Assembly: GCA_025201845.1 (NCBI GenBank)
Contig: MU603977.1
Location: 55,672-119,671 of the forward strand
Reading direction: 5' to 3'
Origin: Martensiomyces pterosporus
Taxonomy: Eukaryota > Kickxellomycota > Kickxellomycetes > Kickxellales > Kickxellaceae
DNA: 64,000 nt
A program made the translations under genes and the position numbers. Below, piece after piece: positions 1 through 9,469 of the stretch. The notes beneath the pieces were generated by a model. That model was not told the DNA's origin. It did not search any database and saw only the letters and a list, made by a program, of their open reading frames with translations. Numbering within the stretch: the first letter of the stretch is position 1; every line of letters starts with the position of its first letter.

Positions 1-557
1 AAGATGGTGGATGCAGAGTCCGAGCCAATGATTGTAGTAGCGGCTGTGTTAATAGCTTGGGATGCAGAGCCCTCAGCCGATGAGGAAGCTGATGAGGCTG
101 TGACGGATGCAATCGAGGCTGATTCCAGAGTGCTAGCAACAGTAGTGGAAAAAGACGACACTTCTACCGTCGTACGCGTAATGGCGACGGTTGTTGGTGT
201 TTCTGGGATAGAAGCACTTGCGCTGGAGGATGCACTCGTAAAAGTTGGTGGCTGCACCTCCGGACCAGAAGCACTGGTGCTGGTGGGCGGAAGGATGATG
301 GTGGAAACTGCCACCCATGTGGAGACTGTGGACTCGACGATTGTAAATTCGGTGGCGGACTCGCTAAAGACGCTGGAGAGCTCCTCGCTTATGCGACTCC
401 CCCTGATGGGTCTGGGGCCGTTTGGAAGTACAGCGTGGATGGACCGGGCATCTTGGCCATGGATGTTGAAGAGGCCCAGTGCGGCTTCCCCGCTGTGGAT
501 CCCAGCGGATGCTGCCGCTGCAGCGAGAGCAGCTAATACAAGTGTGCTCTTGATCAT
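1..557 (-). CDS. Ser/Thr-rich secreted or wall protein, 3' end beyond window
   Basis: Reading the minus strand from the ATG at 557-555, the frame stays open to the window edge, giving 185 codons without a stop. The N-terminus (MIKSTLVLAALAAAAASAG) is a typical signal peptide of about 18 residues. The rest is rich in Ser, Thr, Ala and Val with short STV/STW-type stretches and no cysteine, as in O-mannosylated fungal wall or GPI-anchored proteins. No catalytic domain is recognisable in the visible part. The C-terminus, and any GPI signal, lies left of the window. The opposite-strand frame over the same bases is an artefact of the repetitive codon pattern. Function unknown; extracellular or wall location is inferred from composition. 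Confidence 0.6.
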   Translation of the reverse strand, partial: MIKSTLVLAALAAAAASAGIHSGEAALGLFNIHGQDARSIHAVLPNGPRPIRGSRISEELSSVFSESATEFTIVESTVSTWVAVSTIILPPTSTSASGPEVQPPTFTSASSSASASIPETPTTVAITRTTVEVSSFSTTVASTLESASIASVTASSASSSAEGSASQAINTAATTIIGSDSASTI

Positions 558-1212
558 TACCGATATGGCGGTGCTTTGGCGGTGCCCGGTGTGAAATATT
601 GCAGATACGTGCTTTCAGTTGGAGGATGGATAGTGGCAAGATGAGAACAGAAGCGAGATGATGGTTGCGCTTTCGTGGGTATATGAGTTGGCAAAAGTAA
701 GGACTATTTAAGTTTCCTACACTGGGAGTGACTGACATCGAATACCGCCACCAGATGTCAGTGGTAGCTGATGAGTGGCTCCAGGCGGGGCATTAGTAAA
801 ACAATGCATAGAATTAAATAGCCATACCACAGAATGTACCAAGCACATAGATCAGTCAAGGCGGCGGCCGCTGTCGAACCTTCTTGTCTCAGGGGCAGGT
901 GTGTTTCCGATGGCCTGTATATCTCGCCTACCCTGTTCGCTATTCTGGTACGGTTTAAAATGGGATGCGGGGGAAAGAGAGTCGTGTAAGAAAAGAAAGC
1001 TTCAGCCTGGAAACCCGTTGCTCCACCCACCCTCGCCCCTCCCGCACACTCTTATAATTTCTATATCTACCGCCATTCGCAAGCGTGACACTACACAGCA
1101 TGTGTTTCAGATAATATATACACATGCAACGGAGAGGTGTCGGAGTAGATATTCGCTAATGCGTAAAGCTTATGCAACAGAAGCAAAGACAAGCTGCTAC
1201 AGATTCGGTGTT
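558..1212. other. Intergenic, 655 bp
   Basis: Holds the presumed promoter of the left-edge secreted protein and the 3' flank of TIM21. I see no clear TATA box, RNA gene or conserved ORF. Confidence 0.4.
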
Positions 1213-2016
1213 CTACTTTCTCCAGTTGGACGGGTGCAAGACGCTAAACCACGACCCATCCGACGAGCCCTTGTTGGCTGCCGAGAACTTCTGGTTCCTC
1301 TTCATGGCCTCAAACTCCCTCACCTCCTTGGCAAACTCGTCCGTGACCAAAACCTCGACCCTTCCCACCGCACCCACGTTCTCTGCCTTCTCCCCCAGCC
1401 CGCCCTGGGTCATTCCCAAGGCAGCTATGCGGTCCTTCAAGTACAAGTCAACGACGATATAGTTGTAATCCCACGACTTTGTGCCTTTCGACTCAACGAG
1501 GTCCATTTTAGCAACACCCAGGTAGGGCGACTCCTTCTTGCTGTCTTGGATATAATACTGCATCGTCAGCCTCTGTCTTCCAGCCTTGTCCTCAAACAGC
1601 CGGTGTGCGATCGACCTCTGCCTCTGCCTCTGGCTGTGCGTGGGCTCGCCGAACCCAGCCACCGACTGGCCAAAGAGCTCCCTGATTTGCGGGTTGGCGC
1701 GGATCAGGTCCAGGCTCTCGTTGTAGACGCGTGTGGTGCCGTGCTCGGAGATCATGTTGTCGTAGAGCGTGTACACAATGTAGCCGAACAGCGTGAGCAC
1801 GCTGCCGATGATTAGCGCGTTGCCAGCGTTGCTTGCAATCTCTGCTCCACGTCCGCGGCTGCTGCTGCCGTAGTGCCTTTTGCTGCTGAGTTGCGCGCGA
1901 GGCGCCTGGGTTCTGCTGATAAGAGAGGCTGCTGTAGTGCGCTGTGCGGACGACCTGGGTCTGAATGCGCAGGGAGCTGTACTCCGTGCCAATTGGTAGA
2001 GCTGTCTCCTTTGCAT
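1213..2016 (-). CDS. TIM21: TIM21, mitochondrial inner-membrane import subunit
   Basis: 267 aa from the ATG at 2016; the frame is open further upstream but only with a TTG. The N-terminus is a basic, Ser/Ala/Arg-rich mitochondrial presequence (residues 1 to about 48). One membrane span follows (about 66-86, NALIIGSVLTLFGYIVYTLY). The C-terminal intermembrane-space domain then carries TIM21-like features: the NPQIRELFG stretch, the basic turn SIAHRLFEDKAGRQR, and the beta segments SPYLGVAKMDL and YIVVDLYLKD. In yeast, Tim21 links TIM23 to the TOM complex and to respiratory-chain complexes. Length matches the family. The gene is divergent from the PLP enzyme gene across about 890 bp. Confidence 0.85.
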   Translation of the reverse strand: MQRRQLYQLARSTAPCAFRPRSSAQRTTAASLISRTQAPRAQLSSKRHYGSSSRGRGAEIASNAGNALIIGSVLTLFGYIVYTLYDNMISEHGTTRVYNESLDLIRANPQIRELFGQSVAGFGEPTHSQRQRQRSIAHRLFEDKAGRQRLTMQYYIQDSKKESPYLGVAKMDLVESKGTKSWDYNYIVVDLYLKDRIAALGMTQGGLGEKAENVGAVGRVEVLVTDEFAKEVREFEAMKRNQKFSAANKGSSDGSWFSVLHPSNWRK

Positions 2017-2908
2017 AATGTGTGAATGTCGAGTCCTATGAAGCTGCAACAAATTGCAACAAATTGGCGGAACGGGGAGGCGGAATCAGCAGTGGAGGAT
2101 ACCGCCGGCGTGCACGCGTTGGGCGCTGGTTATGTGCAGCAGCAGCAACAGGCGCCACCTGCAAGCCGAGCCAGAACCCAGCCCGCGCATGCGCACCGAG
2201 TCGAGTCAAGTCGAGCTCGATCAAGCATTCTGCAGCGTCTTTGCGAATGGTGTGATTCCTCCGGGTAAGGAAAGCGCAAAAAGGCGGAGAAGCGTACGGA
2301 TGCGCAGCTGCCTCTGCGTCTGTTTGGCATCGCTCGGGTAGCACACATCCTGGCTCGTACGTGTCTGGGTGCACGGCATGCAGCAGCCGCTGCTGCAAGG
2401 AAGCAGGACAAAAAAGCGCAGGATAATAATAGGTCAGCACAACAAACAGCGGTGACCAAATATGCTTCCGGCGCGAGCACATCTTTTCCCACAAAGAGAA
2501 GGGTGCGTGCAGAGGCGCTGCAGAGGACAAGATCGGCCTCATATACAGCATATCTGGCAGCAGCAGCACAAAAAGGCGCAGGTCTCGCGAAATGCAGAGT
2601 GCTGCTTGCTCAGCTCTAATCCGAGGCAAGGAACAATGGGAGCAAAGGCTCTAATTAAAGCGCCTGGTGCGACCAAAGGCGCTGCGAGTGGAAAGAGAAA
2701 AGGCCGGGCGGAACAAGGCGCGCTTTTGACAGGACGAGGGGAGGGGATTAGCGAGTATGGAGAGCATGCACTGGACGGCTGTTCCGTCGTGGGTATAAAT
2801 GAGTCTGGCAGCGGGAGAGGGCGGGGGGAGCCGACATATCCAAGCCTGCACTCGTATTTCTCCTTCCTTCAGACACAGCTGCCGCACGCCGCACTCTATT
2901 TCGCAAAG
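2017..2908. promoter_or_regulatory. Divergent intergenic promoter region, TIM21 / PLP enzyme
   Basis: About 890 bp between two divergent starts. It contains the TATA box for the + gene (2794-2799) and several CAG/GCA-rich stretches (about 2136-2150, 2385-2400). Frames here are open on both strands but lack domain content. Confidence 0.5.
2794..2799 (+). promoter_or_regulatory. TATA box for the PLP enzyme gene
   Basis: TATAAA 115 bp before the ATG at 2909. The same spacing recurs at several genes in this window. Confidence 0.6.
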
Positions 2909-4129
2909 ATGGTTGAGATCAAGAACCCCCTGTACAACACTGCTGCTCCGTCCACCCAGGCTCTCCACGCCGACGCCCACCTCCGCGTGACCGCCGACAT
3001 CAGCGCCCCCATCAGCGTCACAACCAACTTCGAGTACTCCAAGGATGCTGTCGATGGAGCAAACTACGGCCCCGACCAGCGCCACGTCTACTCGCGCGAG
3101 ACCACGCCCACTGGCCTCAAGGCCGAGGCGGCTCTGAGCACCCTGACCGAGGGCCACGCCGTTCTCTACGGGTCCGGCCTCACTGCCGCTCTGGCCGTTC
3201 TTATCGAGTACAAGCCCAAGAAGATCGCCATCAGCGACGCCTACTTTGGCGTCAAGAAGGTGATTGAGCAGTACCGGGCGCTGGTCCCCGGAGTCGAGGT
3301 TGTGGGTGCCGAGTGCTCGTACGAGGGCGTCGACCTCGTGTGGATCGAGTCGCCCATCAACCCCACTGGCGAGGTCAAGGACATCAAGCACTATGCACTT
3401 AGGGCGCATGCCGCCGGTGCGCTCCTTGTGATTGATGCCACCCTTGCGCCGCCCCCGCTCAGCTACCCGTTCCGCCAGGGCGCCGACGTTGTTGTCCACT
3501 CGGCCACAAAGTACCTCGGCGGCCACTGCGACCTGCTGGCCGGCGTTGTCGTCACCAAGTCGCCCGTCACTGCTGACAGCCTGCGGTACTCGCGCTACAT
3601 CCTCGGCCTTAATGCGGGCAGCCTCGACACGTGGCTTCTCCTGCGCTCCCTGCGCACTCTCACCGTGCGCGTCAGGCAGCAGGCGCAGACCACCGCGCGC
3701 CTTGTCGCCCTGCTTGAGAGCCACCGCCGCCTGGCCATCCCCACGCCCTGCCACACGCCCACTGCTGAGGAGGCAGCCCTGGGCCGCTTTGTCGCCGGCG
3801 TGCGCCATGCCAGCATCCAGCCCTGCCACCGCGAGTTTGACATCCAGCAGCAGCACCCCGAGGGATTCGGCGCCGTGTTTGCCGTGTACTTTGCCACGAA
3901 GAGCCAGGCGCTGTTTGTGGCCAGGCATCTGCGCCTGCACAGGTTTGCCACCAGCCTCGGCGGCATCGAGTCGCTGGTTGACTGGCGCCACGGGTGGGAC
4001 GCCACCGCCGAGCCCACGCTGCTGCGCATAAGCGTTGGCCTTGAGGGCTTTGACGACCTGGCCAACGACTGGAAGCAGGCACTGCTGGCGCTGGACGACC
4101 ACGAGAAGCAGCTCGCTGCCAAGCTCTGA
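2909..4129 (+). CDS. Cys/Met metabolism PLP-dependent enzyme (cystathionine gamma-synthase/lyase-like)
   Basis: 406 aa from the ATG at 2909; the longer upstream frame is rejected because the TATA box lies inside it. It is a fold-type I PLP enzyme. Visible signatures are VYSRETTPTG (the Tyr/Arg phosphate-binding loop), the substrate-binding stretch WIESPINPTG, VIDATLAPP, and SATKYLGGHCD with the Schiff-base lysine at K201. The C-terminal half carries LGLNAGSLDTWLLLRSLRTL and LLRISVGLEG, both typical of the family. Family members catalyse gamma-elimination or gamma-replacement on homoserine esters or cystathionine. The exact reaction cannot be read from sequence: fungi hold several paralogues (STR2/STR3-like and the uncharacterised YHR112C group). 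The relatively short chain favours the latter group, but this is inference. Codon use is strongly C/G-ending, suggesting good expression. Confidence 0.85.
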   Translation: MVEIKNPLYNTAAPSTQALHADAHLRVTADISAPISVTTNFEYSKDAVDGANYGPDQRHVYSRETTPTGLKAEAALSTLTEGHAVLYGSGLTAALAVLIEYKPKKIAISDAYFGVKKVIEQYRALVPGVEVVGAECSYEGVDLVWIESPINPTGEVKDIKHYALRAHAAGALLVIDATLAPPPLSYPFRQGADVVVHSATKYLGGHCDLLAGVVVTKSPVTADSLRYSRYILGLNAGSLDTWLLLRSLRTLTVRVRQQAQTTARLVALLESHRRLAIPTPCHTPTAEEAALGRFVAGVRHASIQPCHREFDIQQQHPEGFGAVFAVYFATKSQALFVARHLRLHRFATSLGGIESLVDWRHGWDATAEPTLLRISVGLEGFDDLANDWKQALLALDDHEKQLAAKL

Positions 4130-4484
4130 GAAGGGGCACGCTGATGTCTGCGCAGCCCAGCAAGGTGACCGGACACTGGCCGCCTTGATTTACTGTTTTG
4201 TTTATACTTTTCTTCACTTTTCTCCCTGAACAAGCACATTTTGAGTGGCTCCCACTGTTCGCAGCGTCACGAAGGTCAGAACTTGATGGCTGCCGGTCTA
4301 GGTGGCATCAATCAAGAAGCAGAGGCTGGGCCAGGCGGAGCAGCGAGTGGGCAGCAAGAGGGGCGGGAGAAATAGTGTGGACCAGCGTGCTGCAGCCCAG
4401 CGCACCAGAGGCGCTTCTCTTCTGGCTAGCGCCTGTTCGCTCTTCCTTCTCTCGCGCGCGTTCCCTTTGTTCATTTTCTGCGTT

Positions 4485-4490
4485 TATAAA
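4485..4490 (+). promoter_or_regulatory. Candidate TATA box for CDC42
   Basis: TATAAATA context. It lies 659 bp before the ATG, so if used it implies a long or spliced leader. Confidence 0.35.
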
Positions 4491-5038
4491 TACACTGCAC
4501 TTGTATCGCATATTGCCTGGCATTCAGTCTTTCTTCCCTGTGCACTCGGCAGAGCTTCATCGGGCACAGAAAGAGAACGCGGAGGATTTCGGCACACAGC
4601 TAATTTCTCTCTAGCGTGCATTCGCCTTATTGACGTCGGGCGCTACACTTCCCTGCCTTCCGGTAAGCACCACAGCACCTTTTGCCTCTTGCGCGCGCTC
4701 CCTTTATGCCCAGCCCTCCAAAGGCCTGTGTGCTGATTCACAGCACAAAAGGACGCATAGACTCGGCAGCAGGCGGGGCGTGAAATTCTCTCTCGCACCC
4801 ATCTCCCGGCATTTCCTCTCTTCTGGCCCACGCTGCTACAGGCGGGCTGGCGCAGCAGCTCCAGTCAGTGCAATCGCGCAGAAAGCAGAGCAGCGGCCCA
4901 TCCTTTTTCTCATTTATTTTATTTTATTTTTTCAAATTTGCTCGGCGTTGCACCACCACCAGCAACATCTTTTTTTGCCCTTTGACACACGCACAAAGCA
5001 GCAAGGCAGCACGTATTGTTTATTCCACACCTCCCTCC

Positions 5039-5055
5039 TTTCTTTCTTTCTTTCT
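5039..5055 (+). repeat. TTTC microsatellite in the CDC42 leader
   Basis: Four tandem TTTC units inside a pyrimidine-rich tract about 90 bp before the start codon. Confidence 0.7.
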
Positions 5056-5143
5056 CTGCTCGCTATTATTGCTTTGTTTATTTTCATAGGCTACCCAGAC
5101 TCCAGCAGCAAAACACTCTTTCCAGCAGGTATAGCGGAGGAAA

Positions 5144-5719
5144 ATGCAGACAATCAAGTGCGTGGTGGTGGGCGATGGAGCGGTGGGCAAGACCTGTCTT
5201 CTAATCTCGTACACGACGAACAAATTCCCATCGGAGTACGTTCCGACAGTATTTGACAATTACGCGGTAACAGTAATGATTGGAGATGAGCCATACACCC
5301 TGGGCCTGTTCGATACGGCAGGACAGGAGGACTACGACCGCTTGCGCCCGTTATCCTACCCGCAGACGGACGTCTTTCTGGTGTGCTTTTCGGTTACCTC
5401 GCAGGCCTCATACGAGAACGTCCGGGAAAAGTGGTTCCCCGAAGTGCGCCATCACTGCCCAGGCGTCCCCTGCCTGATTGTTGGCACCCAGGTCGATTTG
5501 AGAGAGGACAGGGGCACGTTGGCAAAGCTGGAGGCGAATCGCCAGAGACCCATTAGCGTCGAGCAGGGCGAGAAGCTGGCGAGGGATCTGGGCGCCGTCA
5601 AGTACGTCGAGTGCTCGGCCCTGACGCAGAAGGGCCTGAAGAACGTCTTTGACGAGGCGATTGTGGCTGCCTTGGAGCCGCCCGTGACAAAGAAGAAGTC
5701 CAAGTGCGTGGTCCTCTAA
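5144..5719 (+). CDS. CDC42: Cdc42 Rho-family GTPase
   Basis: 191 aa, the exact family length, in one exon. All G motifs are present: P-loop GDGAVGKT (10-17), switch I with TVFDNY (Thr35), [20 protein letters not shown] (starting at Asp57), TQVDL for guanine specificity (about 115-119), and CSAL. The effector region and [14 protein letters not shown] identify Cdc42 rather than Rho1 or Ras. The C-terminus KKKSKCVVL combines a polybasic patch with a CAAX box ending in Leu, predicting geranylgeranylation and plasma-membrane targeting. Cdc42 controls polarity, actin and septin organisation through PAK and formin effectors. The gene sits between two metabolic enzyme genes in the same orientation. 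Confidence 0.96.
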   Translation: MQTIKCVVVGDGAVGKTCLLISYTTNKFPSEYVPTVFDNYAVTVMIGDEPYTLGLFDTAGQEDYDRLRPLSYPQTDVFLVCFSVTSQASYENVREKWFPEVRHHCPGVPCLIVGTQVDLREDRGTLAKLEANRQRPISVEQGEKLARDLGAVKYVECSALTQKGLKNVFDEAIVAALEPPVTKKKSKCVVL

Positions 5720-6674
5720 GCCAGCGCCCGGTGTTTAGCGGCATAAAGGAGGGTGTGCGAGGGAGGCCGTCTCTGGCTCCTTACATAAACATCACCCTGT
5801 TTCTCAGTACACACACTCAATCGCTCTCTCTGCTAGCCTCTCTCGCGCACCCATCCCAAACAACCCACACGCCTTCCACCGACTCCTATTAGCCTTGTCG
5901 CCAGAGCGTGCGTGGTTTGTTTGGCTGAGCCCTTTACGCCCTCTGTCCGCCTGCCCTCTATTTGCCCACCCTTCTCTCTCTCCTTTTTTATTTCTCCTGT
6001 TCCAGTCTCTTCCCTTCCACCCTTTCTTCCACACTTCTTATTTTACTCTGAAATTCCATATTATCTGCCTCGCTTTTTGAGCCTCTACATTTCTACGTGC
6101 CAAATAACCAAACAGCTGAATTATAACGTCCTCAGCCGCTTTGTAGCTCCGACTAGCAGCGATGGTGATCATGTACATGCATTGCCTTGCAACAGTATCC
6201 TCTTCGATTTGTTTACCTCTGCCCGCCGCCCAATCGCCGCTCAGGAGAGAGTAGTCACAGCGCCTGCGTGATTACATCCACCGTTGATTTTGCGCCCTCC
6301 CCCCATATCAGCCAATTTGCATATATTGGGACCAGCTGGGAGATGTCCTCCATGCCTGCGTTCTGGAAACAGAGAACGGACAAAGTGCACAGGCCGGCTT
6401 TAGCATGATCTTCACGGGCAGAGTGCATTTGGCGGTCACACGCTGCAGAGGATACACGTGGAATGCGTGTGTGCTCGTGGTAGAGAGCAATGTCACAAGG
6501 CCAGAATTAGAGGGCAAATGGGCATGCAGCGCTCATTGTATGAAATTGCGCTCGTGGCCAATGTGGTCGATGCCGCGCAATCTTTATACACGCACAACCC
6601 TCATCCCGGCCAGACAGACACCGAATCAGCCATGCCTCGGCTGTGGAAGACATGCAGTCCACTGCTCGAATAAA

Positions 6675-6704
6675 TGCGTGCGTGCGTGCGTGCGTGTGTG
6701 TGTG
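6675..6704 (+). repeat. TGCG/TG microsatellite
   Basis: Tandem TGCG units running into TG repeats, about 225 bp upstream of the GH35 start. Confidence 0.8.
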
Positions 6705-6877
6705 GGAGGGGCAGCTGCTTCCTCGCTGCTGAACCACCACTTTTCTTCTCTACGCTCTCTTCTACTCTAGTTCGCTTTGTAGACCATACACTACTGCTAT
6801 TTCACTCCAAACATCACACCAACCTACTGCAATCCACATTGGGTGCTCTCCTGTAAACAGCACCATCCTCGGCTATC

Positions 6878-6885
6878 TGACGTCA
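6878..6885. promoter_or_regulatory. CRE-like palindrome TGACGTCA
   Basis: A perfect 8-bp ATF/CREB-type site 44 bp before the GH35 ATG. It could lie in the promoter or the 5'UTR; binding is not shown. Confidence 0.35.
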
Positions 6886-6928
6886 CACACCTCGTAGGCC
6901 TTGTGTTTATCTGATTTTTATCGAAGCT

Positions 6929-9469
6929 ATGGGGGCGCTCCTTCGGGTTCTCTCAGCGCTCCTTCTCCTTGGCAGCATGCTCCATGACGCAGCAGCCGTC
7001 GTTGAGCGGCAGGTGCCCGGCGACCCATTTGCCGTGGGGTACTCGCCGCGCGGCATAACCATAGATGGAGTCCCGCGCGTCCTGACCACCGCGTCAATCC
7101 ACTACCCACGCAGCACACCCGGGATGTGGGACTCCCTGATGAAGAAGGCCAAGAAGGGCGGCATCAACACCATCGACACCTATGTGTTCTGGAACATGCA
7201 TGAAAAGGTAAAGGGCCAGTACGACTTCTCCACCGACCGGGCCAACCTGCCTCTCTTCCTCGAGACCGCGCGCCAGAACGGGCTCTTTGTGATGCTGCGG
7301 ATTGGGCCCTATGTCTGCGCAGAGTGGAACTACGGCGGGTTCCCGCACTGGCTGAGGTACGAGAAGGACATTGTGTTCCGCACCAACTCGGAGCCGTTTA
7401 TGCGCGAGATGGCCAAGTTTGTCGCCAAGGTCGTGGACATCTCCAGGCCCTACCTGCCCGAGAACGGCGGGCCACTCATCGGCATGCAGATTGAGAATGA
7501 GCTGGGCGACCACCAGTGGCGATTCGGCAAGGACGGCGAGAAGTACGCCGACTTTTGCGGCGAGACAGTGGGCTCGTTCAACCTGTCCATCCCGTGGATC
7601 ATGTGCAGGCAGTACTACAGGGTGGACAATGTGATTCCGACGCAGAACGACTTTTACTGCGACCAGTACTTGCACAACTTCCACAGGGACTACCCGCAGT
7701 TCCCCGACATGTGGACGGAGATGTGGCCTGGGTGGTTCCAGCGGTGGGGTGAGCCCAGTCCGTACCGCCCCATCGAGGATATCTCGTACGCGGTGGCCAA
7801 GTGGTACGCTTACGGCGGCACCTACGTGTCGTATTACATGTACCAGGGAGGCACCAACTTTGGCCGCACTTCGGGGCCGTTCATCTTGACGTCGTACGAC
7901 TATGCCGGGTTCCTCGATCAGTATGGACTGGAGAACTGGCCCAAGTACCTGCATCTGGCTGAGCTGCACCAGCACTTGCTGGACAACCAGGACCTCATCA
8001 CCGGAAATCCGGTGCCCAGGCCCGAGACGCTGGCGAACAACCGCGAGACGAAGGCACATGTGTACGGCGACCAGCACGAGTACCTAGCGTTCCTGGTGAA
8101 TACCGATGCGAGGAACAACGCCACCGTCGAGTTTGACGGCCTGGAGCTGAGTCTGCACAGGTGGTCGGTGACGCTGGTGAAGAAAACCAAGGGCGACCTG
8201 CAGCCCCAGGTGCTCTACAACACAGCCAAGCTGTCGAAGGAGGTGAGGAGAGCGCAGCGCCACCCACCCACGTTCGAGAGGGTATCAGGTCGCGAGGACA
8301 GTGATCGGGGCGTGCTGAGGGTTGATGACATCCGCACACGGCGCCTGGACCTGCCTGACTCGGACGACATGCGGGTCGACGGCAGCAGGCCGCTGGAGCA
8401 AATCACGCTTACGCGCGACAACACCGACTACCTGTGGTACCGCACCACAGTGGACGTGCCCAAGGAGTGCGAAATGGGCCAGAAGCACCGCAAGCTGGTG
8501 CTCGAGGATGCTGGCGATCTTGTGTTTGTCTACTTTGACAGCGAGTACCTCGGGATGGTCCACGGCAGACAAGACACGCTGGCCACGTTCACAGTCGACA
8601 TTCCCGATGCAGCAGTTAGTGACAGGGAGCAGGTCACAATCAGCATCCTGTCCCAGACCATGGGCATGGCGCACAACCAGGAGCACATGGAGGCGTACAG
8701 CCGCGGGCTTCTGGGCAAGGTCCTGCTGTGCGGCAGGGACATCACCAAGGGGAGGTGGCTGATGGAGCCTGGGCTGGAGGGCGATGTGGAGGACATGCCT
8801 GTGCGTGGAGGCATTGCGCCACGGGGCTCGGACGATTACCTGGGCTGGCCCAAATATGACCCCAGAGCCGAGGCAAAGAAATACAAGCACGGGTCGCGGC
8901 TGCGCTGGTACGCCATCGAGGTGGATACCAGCGCGCTTCTTGACTACGAACAGCGGGTGGAAGCAGATGAGGGGGTGGATGACCCCCGCTATGCCATCGA
9001 CCTGGGCGCGATGACCAAGGGCCAGGTGTGGATCAACGGCCACCATCTGGGAAGATACTGGCTTAGGAGGGCGCCAGAGAAGCGCGACCACAGGCCATGC
9101 CAGACCTGTGGTTTCGGCGGGTGGTACTGGCCAGACAATGTGTGCAGACAGGGGTGTGGCGAGATCTCCCAGCGCTACTACCACCTCCCAAGGTCGTACC
9201 TCAACTTGCCCCAGCAGGGGGAGGAGGGTGCGCCGCTGAATGTGCTTTACGTGCTGGAGGAAATCGACGGCAAGCCTGAGGAAATCGCGGTTGTCAGGAG
9301 AGTGTCAAGGTCGCCCATCCGCCATACACCGCCTGCTCATGCGCCGGGCTACGGACTTACTGTACAGGCTGCCTTGAGGGCGGGTGCTCTGGCCGTGGTC
9401 GTGGGGCTTTTGGTCTCGGCGTTCAGAAAGTGGAAGTCGAGAAGCGGGTACGAGCCCATTCGCGAGTGA
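6929..9469 (+). CDS. Beta-galactosidase, plant-type GH35, membrane-anchored
   Basis: 846 aa. Residues 1 to about 24 are a signal peptide. The GH35 catalytic domain covers about 36-345 with GPYVCAEWNYGGFPHWL (126-142), the acid/base Glu191 in IENELG, and the nucleophile Glu264 in WTEMWPGW. Beta-sandwich domains follow, including a GQVWINGHHLGRYW motif and a CQTCGF...CRQGCGE cysteine cluster. A single hydrophobic span (about 810-832) precedes a short basic tail (RKWKSRSGYEPIRE), predicting a type I membrane protein with an extracellular or luminal enzyme. Motifs and the C-terminal jelly-roll resemble plant BGAL enzymes more than ascomycete LacA (about 1000 aa). The likely role is releasing terminal beta-galactose from polysaccharides or glycoproteins; the substrate is unknown. 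No introns are needed. Confidence 0.9.
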   Translation: MGALLRVLSALLLLGSMLHDAAAVVERQVPGDPFAVGYSPRGITIDGVPRVLTTASIHYPRSTPGMWDSLMKKAKKGGINTIDTYVFWNMHEKVKGQYDFSTDRANLPLFLETARQNGLFVMLRIGPYVCAEWNYGGFPHWLRYEKDIVFRTNSEPFMREMAKFVAKVVDISRPYLPENGGPLIGMQIENELGDHQWRFGKDGEKYADFCGETVGSFNLSIPWIMCRQYYRVDNVIPTQNDFYCDQYLHNFHRDYPQFPDMWTEMWPGWFQRWGEPSPYRPIEDISYAVAKWYAYGGTYVSYYMYQGGTNFGRTSGPFILTSYDYAGFLDQYGLENWPKYLHLAELHQHLLDNQDLITGNPVPRPETLANNRETKAHVYGDQHEYLAFLVNTDARNNATVEFDGLELSLHRWSVTLVKKTKGDLQPQVLYNTAKLSKEVRRAQRHPPTFERVSGREDSDRGVLRVDDIRTRRLDLPDSDDMRVDGSRPLEQITLTRDNTDYLWYRTTVDVPKECEMGQKHRKLVLEDAGDLVFVYFDSEYLGMVHGRQDTLATFTVDIPDAAVSDREQVTISILSQTMGMAHNQEHMEAYSRGLLGKVLLCGRDITKGRWLMEPGLEGDVEDMPVRGGIAPRGSDDYLGWPKYDPRAEAKKYKHGSRLRWYAIEVDTSALLDYEQRVEADEGVDDPRYAIDLGAMTKGQVWINGHHLGRYWLRRAPEKRDHRPCQTCGFGGWYWPDNVCRQGCGEISQRYYHLPRSYLNLPQQGEEGAPLNVLYVLEEIDGKPEEIAVVRRVSRSPIRHTPPAHAPGYGLTVQAALRAGALAVVVGLLVSAFRKWKSRSGYEPIRE

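Larger units (their letters stand above)
4130..5143. promoter_or_regulatory. Long upstream region of the Cdc42 gene
   Basis: About 1 kb holding a TATAAA at 4485-4490, a TGACGTCG CRE-like half site near 4630, and a long pyrimidine-rich leader ending in a TTTC microsatellite. A possible 5'UTR intron runs from CCG/GTAAGC (4663) to CTGATTCACAG (ending 4743). That intron is only a candidate. No coding domain is seen. Confidence 0.4.
5720..6928. other. Intergenic, 1.2 kb, CDC42 to beta-galactosidase
   Basis: A pyrimidine-rich 3' flank of CDC42 (about 5930-6080), a TGCG/TG microsatellite (6675-6704) and a palindromic CRE (6878-6885) just before the GH35 gene. No convincing ORF or RNA gene. Confidence 0.45.

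Noticed and set aside
775..1815. Long + strand frame opposite TIM21
   Set aside because: It is the antisense shadow of a clear TIM21 frame and has no domain of its own.
2462..2908. 149-codon upstream extension of the PLP enzyme
   Set aside because: The TATA box at 2794 lies within it, and the enzyme fold starts after the ATG at 2909.
2651..4102. 483-codon minus-strand frame opposite the PLP enzyme
   Set aside because: Open only because of the strong codon bias of the real gene; no recognisable family.
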